Positions 53,501-62,701 of a DNA stretch of 64,000 bases are shown here, piece by piece; the first letter of the stretch is position 1, and every line of letters starts with the position of its first letter. The translations under genes and the position numbers were made by a program. The notes below the pieces were generated by a model, which was not told where the DNA came from, ran no database searches, and saw only the letters and a program-made list of their open reading frames with translations. This stretch comes from Glandiceps talaboti. Its lineage: Eukaryota > Hemichordata > Enteropneusta > Spengelidae. The stretch lies in NCBI RefSeq assembly GCF_964340395.1, contig NC_135570.1, positions 8,553,322 through 8,617,321 of the forward strand. The letters run 5' to 3'.

Positions 53501-56500
53501 TACATTTGTATGGGCACTAGTAGTTCGTATACACTGAACCCCATATACACTGAACCCCGTTTTGGGGGAACCCCACATATTTGCCAACTTGCAAAATTGG
53601 GGAATTGATGATAACAAAATGGGTGTATTTTAATAGGGTGAAGATACAATCATGTATGTAGGTAAAACCATTGCCTATGGTGAACTGACATACAGAACTA
53701 GTTAAGTAATTCATACACACTGAACCATGGTTTTTGGGGAACCTCGTATTTTTGCCAACTTGCAAAGTTGGGGAGTTGACGATAACAAAACGGGTGCATT
53801 TTAATAGGGTGAAGTGAGGTAAAACCATTGTCATTTGCCTATATGGTAAACTGACATACACATGATACAGTGCTAGTAATTCATATACACTGAACCATGG
53901 TTTTTGGGGAACCCCATATTTTTGCCGACTTGCAAAGTTGGGGAATTGATGATAACAAAACGGGTGCATTAGGGTGAAGATAGGTAAAACCATTGTCTAT
54001 GGTAAACTAACATACTTGTAGTGCAAATACTTGGAACCATTGGTGTTTGGGGAAACCTGGCAAAATGATAGGAAACTTGGGTAAATTTTACCAAAGCTGT
54101 GTTTACATGACGATGTTTATAAAAACAGTAATATGTTCATTTTAATGCAATTTCATGAAATACCAAGATGGAACAATTTGAAAACAACGTAGTTGCACAT
54201 ATACATTGTACAAACACAACAAAACAGTATAAACGCATACAAAAGTACTTCACCAATGGGGTCATTCCTGGGGTCAAATATGTGCACTTTCTGATTGTTT
54301 TGTTTTCGGTCATTTACAAGTCATCATTATGGAATCTTTCTATTCTCAGCCGTTTACAGGGAGTCTGTTTTCCAAACAATCCACTTTTGGCAGAGCTGTC
54401 ACACCATTGGGACTAAGATACACTGTGACACGTACGCTGTGTTGTTCAGCCCTATCGGGCTTCTAAACCAGTGAATGGTGTAGCTGATAGCGTGGCACAA
54501 TGTTTTATCTTGCAGAATACCTCAGGTCAAACACAGTGAAACTCAAGACAGTTAATCTTAATCTCTACCACAGGATTTTTTTCCCATACAAATGCGATAA
54601 TACAGCAGCAGAAACTAGGCTGTGCAGAATTGACAGTCTGGATGGATAGAATTGTTTATATGCGTCTCTTGTAGAGGGTGATTTACAATAAACAAGCTGG
54701 ACAATATAATTTAGTAAGACAAAACAAAACTGTGCATCATATTATGATTGTCAATTGCACATGGAATACTGTAAACATGGAAACTTTTACTAAAGACTTA
54801 TTTTCACTAAGTTTGCTAGATAACAAAAATGAGAAATAAGCAGTGACCAAAATTCCCTCTTGCACATGAACGTACACAGAGTAACATATATAACAGTGGT
54901 TGTTTTAGTAAAAATTAATTCAAATCATATACATTGTATGGTTGATTGTATATGTATGTATATGTAACAGCTGAATTATATATCTTGACGCATCCCCAAC
55001 CAAAACCCATCTAAATCCTATTTTCTGCTCATACATATCACACATACAAATGTACATGTATCAACACATTGTTACATGATCCCTGCCTTACGGGAATGCA
55101 CTTTAGGCCGAACTTAATCTCACGGTACACCCTAATCTCCACATAGCAAAAAGGAGAAAAGCCTACTATGTTTTTTTCTTTACTACGGCATGTAACCATA
55201 TCCCTATTCAACATAACAGTTATTCAACACATGTCTCTAGGCTATACATGCGTATGTACATTTGTATAACCAAGAAAGTGCAGCCTGCAGTAATCCAGCT
55301 TACAAGTTTTTTTATACAAGCTAAAATATTATACTGTTGATGTCAGCCTCCGTGCCGTATCCACCAATAAAGGGATCTCTAGCTTGTTTGCCACATCTCT
55401 ATTTACTAGCAAAAAGGCTGAAGTAGTTTACAAAGGTTATTATGAATTGCCCCCTCTCAAACATACTATTGCTATAACAGTTACATTTTGCAACACTGTT
55501 GCATATAACACTATTGTATAGGCCCATGTGACAAATTTCACAGCTGTTAATAATCAAATCAACCAATGGTTGGCTTCTATTAAAGTTGGTTAGAATTTGA
55601 TATTAAAGAGATCTCCTTGGATAACGTTTGGTTTCTGCTAGCTCACCTCAAAAATTGTCTATGAAGACCACTCTCTTATCGATCTCTAGCCTAATCTATT
55701 CTTCAATATTCAACGTTGTATGCTACATTGCTACAAAATGTAAGTCCTTTCAATGACACTTTTCCTGACTGGGTAGGTTAACTGGTTTCCATGGGCACAC
55801 TTTGTCTTAGTCCTGCTTGCAGAATGAGTAAGACAGGACTCGATTCAGACTGTTCTCTACAGAAGAGTGGAACATGTCAGAATCACTCTGCAACAGGACA
55901 AACTTGTCCATGAATGTTCCTGGACTCTGGATTAATACTTTGTAATGAATTTCTACTCACTAGGGTCAAAAAGTTTCTTGGAAGCAAGTCCCAAATTTTC
56001 TCAGACATTTCATCAACATCCTCATGGGTGTAACACAATAGCCCATTGCAATACACCCCTGACAATGCTGACAAGACGTCAGTCAAATTTGGAACTTAAT
56101 TCCAAAGAAATTTTTTTACTCTGTGAGCAGAAAGTCCTTACTGAATAATTAACTTATCACAAAGACACAAAACTCATATTAAATACAAGAGGTTTATAGA
56201 AACAAACACAGGGAAATATATATACAATGAACATGTATACATGTATTAATAATGATGTATGCATGTACATATACACATGTACCTTATATGTAATTAAAAC
56301 ACCCCCTGGGGATGGTATACCCAAGGTTTTGACCAGTTGGCAACACATTCAGTGACACCCATGACATGTGCACATATGCTCCTGGAGATAAAATCTTCCA
56401 TGTTGGAAAGCAGCACATCTTAAAGTAATCTGCATAAAGCTGGTGAGTGTGGGGACAGGTACACTAATACAATTTGAATCAAATTCATCTTTCAGTTTTT

Positions 56501-58581
56501 GAGTGTGGACAGAAAGTGGCAGATTAAAATGATCTGGATCAGTCTCATTCAAATTCAAATTGACTCAGATAAGGACATAACCAGTCTCTGGCATAATTAT
56601 TCATATTTGTTTTTCATGTCAGGTTAAGATTAGAGTAAACTCAGAGTCCACATAACTAATGAAGTGTGAACACCCCCCCCCCCCTCCCATTTGCAAATAG
56701 CATACTATTTGTCATTAGTGTAATTACATGCAATGGTCTACACTGATCTCTCTTGAGGTTTTTTATAGTTCATTGTCTTGTAAGTCAATCACTAATGCAT
56801 ATATGGGTAGAAAACTTAAGATGACAATGATGGAAACACAAGGAGAGGGACAAATATACATTTATAAGTAAGTAGCCGGTGATTGGCAACTACTGAGTTG
56901 TAGTCCTTAGTTTGGAGTCCCAGATGGGGTGGCATGACTGGTGTAGACAAAACCCTGAATAATTCTTTAGCAGGGTTTGATTTCTGACACATTCCTTCAG
57001 AGTTCTATGGTTAAATAAATTGAACTGCCATAGCAACATTCAAGACTTTAAGTGTACATTTGTGCATACATCAGTATACTCCTAAATATTTTTTTTCACA
57101 AGTGGCTTATTGCTCAGAGACCAATAACAATATTAGCTACACCTATATTTAGGGCAATGTGTTTTTGACTGTCTCAGCCAATTTGACACACTTTAAGCAA
57201 TTTCTTGTGAAGCACCAAATTTGGTGGTACTTACACTGGCTAAATTCTCGTTACCTGCATTAGCTTTTTAGTACATGCTAGAGGGTCAAAATAGAACAAG
57301 AAGGTTGACTTATTCTCACATGTGCTTGTAGTAATGCATGTGGAGTGCATGGAGCAGAAGTTATGGTGATGACCAAGAAATCAAATGTTTGTTATTTTTA
57401 TGATGTGACAGACAGACAGACGGACAGGCAGGTTTGTTGTTGCTGTTTATTCACCACAAAGCTCCACTATGGAATGGAGTTTGTGATTACATAAAGCAGA
57501 AACAACTAAGTACAATACTACTACAAATTAGTATAGTGAAGTGTCTGATTATGTAACGTAAATAACAATGCCTCTTTCACTCTAAGCTTTATTGTTTTCA
57601 CCAACAACAAAAATTGGTTGTCTTTTAGAGTAAACTGATGTGGGGTTGGGTGGCTGTTTTTTAATTCTCAGAATGAAATGGAAGTTTTTGGAATGTGATT
57701 TTTAACTTATCATCAGGCAGGAAGTCAGAAACTTCAGTCTTTGAGAAGGTTTAGTGAACTTTATACCAACTTACTACCTTACATGTTTACATTACATTTA
57801 GCACATGGTATAACACAACACAGGTCATTCCTAATTCCCATGACCTGAAACTGACTGATACACATCACAAGATAGAGAATATTTTAACACACACATACAT
57901 ACACACACGCACACAGGATGTATAATGATTGAAACAGATGCAATGCAACTCATTGACTTTAGGCTAAACTGTAAACATACTGGACAAAGTCCACAAAGCT
58001 TTGCATGAACCCGTCGTCGTTTACATACGTGATGAACAGTCGAACTGTGGTTGATGTAAAATTGTAAACAAGCTATGCAACATTCAAGTTGGGGAATTTC
58101 AACACAAGTTTAGAAAATAACGTTTCAATAATCACTTGAGTGTATGTGACAGGAATAAAATTTGCTTTTGCTAATGAAAACTGTGACAAATTACGACCTA
58201 AGTATAAATTTCTGCACTGGTAGCCTCACATGGTCATAATTCCCTAGTGTTGATGTAACACTGTCTGGTACTAGTAGTGGACTCGACTGTATTGTGTTTT
58301 CAAAAAAAATTCTTAAGTAAACCTACAAAGATCCACAAACATAATGTATGAGCCCCTGAGCAATTGTCATTTCATAAAAAACTAACAGTGTAACACCGAG
58401 CACAAAGTCTGAAGCTGTATCATAAATATTAAAACATAACAACACCATATAATGGCATCGTCGGTTTACAAGATTCTAAAGAAACCATTTCTGACTTTCT
58501 TACCTTCGCCGTTGTATCGTTACAGTTGGTTTGGTGTCCCTCTCCTTTCATGGGAATAACTGAAATGTGCGTCAGCGGCAT
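34623..58581 (-). CDS. MARCHF8: MARCHF8-like membrane-associated RING-CH E3 ubiquitin ligase
   Basis: Endosomal and plasma-membrane ubiquitin ligase that marks membrane receptors for lysosomal breakdown. Three coding exons join in phase 0: 58581-58504, 38327-37896 and 35030-34623, giving 305 aa against 291 in human MARCHF8. Exon 1 encodes [17 protein letters not shown], resembling the human N terminus. Exon 2 carries the C4HC3 RING-CH domain (CRICHCEG at ~109, ending CELCKFEF at ~157), then KLKPIRK. Exon 3 begins [20 protein letters not shown] and holds two transmembrane segments ([34 protein letters not shown]) and the conserved [18 protein letters not shown]. It ends AEVTL, shorter than vertebrate tails. 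Intron 1 is 20.2 kb. MARCHF1 and MARCHF8 arose from one invertebrate ancestor, so the symbol stands for both. Confidence 0.95.
35211..35302. mobile_element. ~92-bp palindromic MITE in MARCHF8 intron 2
   Basis: ACACAGGAGTAACCATTTGT at the left pairs with ACGAATGGTTAGTCCTGTGC at the right. The palindrome continues inward through TTGACGTATTATTG and CAATAATGTGTCAA. It has no coding content and no clear target duplication. Confidence 0.75.
36280..36766. mobile_element. CAATCTGATTAAAATC-family element, 487 bp
   Basis: The ends are near-perfect inverted repeats: CAATCTGATTAAAATCTGAT on the left and CAATCTGATTAAAATCTAAT on the right in reverse complement, continuing GTGGTGAAAG. Sub-terminal arms (TTATTTACCTCTATTT; CACATCTGACCCTGTGTAAT) also pair. 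The ORF across it (36323-36709) has no transposase motif. No obvious target duplication. It lies in MARCHF8 intron 2. Confidence 0.85.
39339..39725. mobile_element. hAT-like non-autonomous element, 387 bp
   Basis: Inverted ends CAGTGTTGCAGCCAG (15 bp) start with CAGTG, as hAT elements do. A TAGACT duplication flanks the insert (39333-39338, 39726-39731). That is 6 bp rather than the usual 8 of hAT, so either it is a variant group or the assignment is wrong. No transposase. It lies in MARCHF8 intron 1. Confidence 0.8.
40490..40641 (-). mobile_element. tRNA-derived SINE (reverse)
   Basis: On the minus strand an A-box-like TGGTTAGAGTGGCTGG (40639-40624) is followed by a B-box GGTTCGAGTGCC (40602-40591) at tRNA-like spacing. 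The tail is unrelated to tRNA (GACAATTTGAACGATGATTG, CAACCCAGCTGTATAATTGG). A tail fragment also occurs near 22610. Confidence 0.75.
41429..41542 (+). repeat. (CA)n microsatellite
   Basis: CA repeats interrupted by CACGCA and CATACACC. It produces low-complexity T-H and V-C reading frames on the two strands. Confidence 0.95.
42180..42530 (+). repeat. Dispersed repeat with internal fold-back (copy 2 of 3)
   Basis: It shares GTCACTGGTTCTGCTGTGTT, the fold-back arms (CCAATATTTTTCTTCATTC / GAACAAAGAAAAATATTGG) and TAAGGTCACCAGTATTTTCC with the 31.2-kb copy. Its 5' extension (AGAATTTATACCCTGGTCGT) is shared only with the 50.3-kb copy. Confidence 0.8.
42560..46130. other. MARCHF8 intron 1, no gene recognised
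   Basis: AT-rich intron with many TACATGTAC-type palindromes (for example 43820-43833 and 44950-44985). An ORF at 43303-43689 and another at 45779-46306 show no family motif. A CpG-richer patch lies at 45845-46020. Confidence 0.5.
46200..46527 (-). mobile_element. tRNA-derived SINE (reverse)
   Basis: The minus-strand head reads GTAGTGGGTAGCGCACAGGA (A-box region), then the B-box GGTTCGAATCC (46476-46466). It lacks a tRNA acceptor-stem pair and runs into a long unrelated body (GTGAGTGTTCCACAGACTCA, CTCCTGGAGTAATGACTC). It is therefore a SINE rather than a tRNA gene. The left boundary is approximate. Confidence 0.8.
47345..47480 (-). repeat. Exon-like repeat, copy 1 (degenerate)
   Basis: The minus strand shows TTTTTTTGACTCTGTGAGTA and, further 3', AATCCAAAGTCCATGAACAT, matching the 55.9-kb block over its donor end and downstream flank. 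Confidence 0.6.
49045..49150 (-). repeat. Exon-like repeat, copy 2 (degenerate)
   Basis: The minus strand reads GCTGATGAGATGTAGACAAA, then TTTGACTGTGAGTAGAAA, homologous to the 55.9-kb block but with frame breaks. Confidence 0.6.
49665..49815 (+). repeat. ~73-bp tandem duplication
   Basis: CTGAAAGATGAATCATGTTA followed by CAGGAATTCAAATAAACTAA is repeated twice. The copies differ at a few positions only, so the duplication is recent. Confidence 0.85.
50092..50153 (+). repeat. 31-bp tandem duplication
   Basis: TTCAGATATTTTCAACATGT and ATCAAAGCA occur twice in a row. Confidence 0.75.
50310..50640 (-). repeat. Dispersed repeat with internal fold-back (copy 3 of 3)
   Basis: Reverse orientation. 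It contains TAATTATACCAGCGCCAATA, GTAGTGACAAAACCCTTTGG and AATGACCAGGTTATAAATTC, matching the 31.2- and 42.2-kb copies. It includes the region where copy 2 carries CTACTCGTCTAGC. Confidence 0.8.
52830..52990 (+). repeat. Dispersed repeat (13.6-kb family)
   Basis: GTTTCTTGTGAGTGACCACA, then CACCAAATTTTGGTAC and a GTCAAATT..TTGGCA segment, match 13540-13725. Confidence 0.6.
53400..54060 (+). repeat. ~170-bp tandem repeat, about four units
   Basis: TTGCCAACTTGCAAAGTTGG anchors units at 53420, 53581, 53752 and 53922 (spacing 161-171 bp). Each unit also has GATAACAAAACGGGTGCATT, GGTAAAACCATTG, ACTGACATACA and TGAACCATGGTTTTTGGGGA. An ORF through it (53517-53993, minus) is a by-product of the array. 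Confidence 0.9.
55795..55858 (+). repeat. Diverged fragment of the AGTCCTGC MITE
   Basis: TTAGTCCTGCTTGCAGAATG and AGGACTCGATTCAGACTG match the left half of the 24.1-kb and 59.7-kb copies. Confidence 0.65.
55961..56067 (-). pseudogene. Exon-like block with splice borders, copy 3 (open)
   Basis: On the minus strand a TTGTCAG acceptor precedes 107 bp with one open frame (fragments [20 protein letters not shown] and [10 protein letters not shown]), followed by a GTGAGT donor. I do not recognise the family. Homologous but broken copies lie at 49045-49150 and 47345-47480, so it may be an exon of a duplicated gene remnant or part of a dispersed repeat. It is inside the 20-kb MARCHF8 intron on the same strand, so inclusion as an alternative exon is also possible. 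Confidence 0.4.
56700..58503. other. 5' part of MARCHF8 intron 1
   Basis: No coding sequence recognised. A GACAGACAGACAGACGGACA run lies at 57405-57430 and a CA-rich patch at 57890-57915. Confidence 0.5.
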
Positions 58582-58930
58582 AGCGACAGTCGCCGATTGA
58601 GGATAAAATTCTGAAATACTGTTATTAAGTGGTATATTGATTCATATACGCAGATCGGTGCGTTTTGCCTGAACAGACGCCATGTTGTTCTTGTGCACTC
58701 GAGCCGTCGAAGGTCGGTCCCACTCCCAGCCGCATGCAAATATCCTCACCAAACTGTTAAATTCGCGAAGGAAAGCGCCGCAAATCGGTTGAAGTGTGCT
58801 ATTTGGAATAATGTTAAACAATAGTATACTGAAACACACCCGCCAGAATGAACCTTTGTGAAGAAAACGTCCAACGTTGATCGTTTCAATGTTATGGTAA
58901 TGTCTGGTGACGTCATGGACTAGCAATCAA
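58582..58930 (-). promoter_or_regulatory. Candidate MARCHF8 5' UTR and promoter
   Basis: CpG is enriched here relative to the intron. A YY1-like AACATGGCG on the minus strand (58687-58679) lies about 100 bp upstream of the start codon. An acceptor-like TATTTCAG sits at about 58610, so part of the UTR might be in another exon. Confidence 0.4.
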
Positions 58931-59257
58931 ATTATGAATATTAATGACCTGTGGGCTTGGACAACATTATACACATGATACATGTACGTGTATATGCATG
59001 TACGTCATAGTGTCTGTGTCACTAAAGAGTTTACCTGGGAGTTTACCTGTGTATTGAGGAGTTTATCGCGGATTACATGACGTAACTCAACACCGTAATT
59101 AATGTTCGCAAGAGGGTTGGAGTCAGCATCATGGAGGTATAAAAATCTATTTTTTATACGTCCATGATACTTTGATAGCATTCAATACAAAATGTTATCG
59201 ACAACTGTCTTTTCTTTGAAGTTTCCAAGCAACCGCTGAATACTGAGAGTTTTTGTA

Positions 59258-59470
59258 ATTATTATTATTATTATTTAAACTTTATTACAGACCCATGGTC
59301 CAGAGCAGAACAAAAACATACCACAAGACAGCTTAATTTTAATAAATTATAACAGGCAAATACAAACAGAAAGATATTACAAAAGGTATTATTTTGAAAG
59401 AAAAACACAACAAGTGGGCCTGAGCCCACCAAACCGTACATCACATGTAACCACACGATTAATCAGATCA
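59258..59470 (-). mobile_element. 3' tail of an L2-like non-LTR retrotransposon
   Basis: In reverse complement it reads ...GGACCATGGGTCTGTAATAA and AGTTTAAATAATAATAATAA, a short-repeat 3' end typical of L2/CR1-like elements. No reverse-transcriptase domain remains. Confidence 0.65.
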
Positions 59471-59703
59471 TTTTGACTGTCAAAAAAAGACGTAACATAA
59501 ACCTAAATGTCGCCTTTCTTCTGCAAACAGAGAGAGAATTAACTGAATTTAAAACAAACATTCTAGATGCACTGGCAGAACTTTTTAAAAGTGAAAACAG
59601 TGCTTATTGTGCAATTACACAGTTTACAAACGTAACTATGATCTCTCCAAGAACATTATCGTGACGTTTTACATTTTGTAATGATGTACAGCAATGCACG
59701 TAC

Positions 59704-59817
59704 GAGTCCTGCTTGCATACGGAGTAATCAGGGACTCGATTTTGACAATTGTCCCAGGCTCTGTGTTTAGAGTCAAGTCAGCAATATAGACTCGTGCACC
59801 GCCTGTAAGCAGGGCTA
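59704..59817. mobile_element. 114-bp MITE (AGTCCTGC family), perfect 9-bp target duplication
   Basis: TGCACGTAC flanks it exactly (59695-59703, 59818-59826). The ends GAGTCCTGCTTGCATACGG and, in reverse complement, TAGCCCTGCTTACAGGCGG pair. The interior AGAGTCAAGTCAGCAATATA is identical to the 24.1-kb copy, which points to recent activity. Confidence 0.92.
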
Positions 59818-60323
59818 TGCACGTACATGATGCAATAGAGATTTCTCTTTAAAAAACCCACAAAAAACAAAACAAAAACAAAACAAAAACACAACAACAT
59901 TTACGCCGTTGGCGGCACACTCGCGTCTAATACCGCACGAGTAACAACATTTCGATCGAAGCAAAGTTTGGCAAGAGTTGCTATGACAGAAAAGTATCTG
60001 TCTACAGGTCTATACATTATTACGCACGGATCCTATCTGACATAACATACCTAGCAACTCAGAAAGCTAAGCTCAATAGGTTCCTCCAGTGGTTCCATCA
60101 TGTTCTTTTTCGACGCCTCGTTGAAACGCAAGAACATGTCATTGGCTTGCACGCATCGAGCACGTTCTATTCATTTACATATAATTCGACTGGTATATGC
60201 ATACGAATAGAACATTACATATTCTGCACTAGAATGTGATAGAGCTAACAACAAGCTTTCCCACCCCCCATAAAATCCCCTATCTTTAATAGTGCCTGGT
60301 ATCATCTCTACAGGAACGCGGCA

Positions 60324-61166
60324 ATGTTGAGTATTAAGCGCTTCTTCAAGAGTTCTCTGGCTGGCAAGTGGCTACCCCTTCCACGTCTTTTAAACCTTAA
60401 TCAAAAAATGGGAAAGGCTTTATTTTGGTGGCAACCACGATCAACAATTCAAGCATCGGAATCTTTCCATGCTACTAGGACAACGATGGACGAAAGTTTG
60501 ACACCTCACGTTGTTAGTCCTGCAACAATTCAGGTATAGTGCGCCCTCTAAACGTTTATAACTATTATATTATCACATTTTTTGACGAAATACATGTCTA
60601 CACCGATTGAGTCATATGCAGATCCCATATAGGACCGGGATGGGTAATTTTCTTATGCAAACAAATGTATCTTGCACAACTTCTGTTTTTAGGTTTTCGC
60701 AGATCCGGAATTGGCAAACACGGTACGAGATATGGCGACTGACGTCAAAGAGATGAAAATATGCCTGAAGCGGCTAACAGATGACGTCCGTGAATGTGAA
60801 TACCAAATCATGATGTTGAACGATCACAATGATAGATCTACAGGTATGGTGGACAAAATACAGTCGTTCTGTCGAGACACTAATGTGAAAATAGATGATA
60901 TTGAGGATGAACTTGAAAAACAAAGTAAAGACATTTTGGATTTATCCAAATTGGGTATGGAGAATCAAGGAAAGCTAGAGAAGTTCAAAGTCGATGTTGA
61001 TAGTGTACGTATGATGTTCGAATTGATGGGTTCCAATGTCGAGTTTTTACGGTCTACAAGTGGTAGCGTAAAGACAGAGCTGATCAGTGTTAAAACAGAG
61101 TTAACCAACATTCAATTTAAACTGAAAGAACGTAAATCTTTTATGACAAGGAAAGCAATAAAATGA
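60324..61166 (+). CDS. Unrecognised coiled-coil protein with basic N terminus
   Basis: Two exons (60324-60533, 60693-61166) join in phase 0 across a 159-bp GT..AG intron (CAATTCAG|GTATAG ... TTTTTAG|GTTTTC) to give 227 aa. The first 45 residues have many K/R, hydrophobic residues and no acid (start MLSIKRFFKSSLAGKWLPLP), which suggests a mitochondrial presequence. Residues ~75-215 are charged heptad-like sequence (for example KMDIDDIEDELE-type runs, KTELISVKTELTNIQFKLKE), predicted as coiled coil. No enzyme motif or known family is recognised. An AATAAA (61157-61162) overlaps the last codons just before the TGA, and another lies at 61462. It is divergent from MARCHF8 (1.7 kb apart) and convergent with the GT8 gene. 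Its function is unknown. Confidence 0.75.
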
Positions 61167-62144
<978 letters not shown>

Positions 62145-62701
62145 TTTGAGTGTACTAACTTCCAATGTAAAGACTTGTGTATAGTAATTTGAATTCCATT
62201 ACCCTCTCTAAAATCTTCAAAAACTTTATGCTCAGATATATTAATAAAAATATTTTTTGTTCCGAACTATTAAAACCGTGATGTGAGTGCTGTTACTCCT
62301 CTTTCTATACAGGCTGTTAACCCACAGACTTGAGATTTATAGATGTCACACTATACTTGAATGTTCTACAGGTGCGATTTGTGTGACATTAAGAAGCATA
62401 TTTTGTATGGAAAAGTACGTCACATCTTTTTGGGCCCATTTTCATGTGACTTTTAGGAATTTTTCTGACAAAATAATGGACACTTGTTTAGATGCAGTTT
62501 TCATGGAAAATATAACCATTTTGGACAAGGCACATCCCCTCCCTCTATGACTTGAACACTGCGCAGGTCGGTACATTGCATTGGATGGCAAATCAACAGT
62601 GTGATTATAGGGAGTAAATTTAAAAGGTGACAGCTTTGCTACCAAAATCCTAAGATATTAACAAGGCGACAAGTTTAGACTATTTGGAGACTAAAGACAT
62701 T

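Noticed and set aside
60711-60713. TTG start for the second coiled-coil exon as its own gene
   Set aside because: The frame is open back to the acceptor at 60692 and joins the ATG exon in phase 0.
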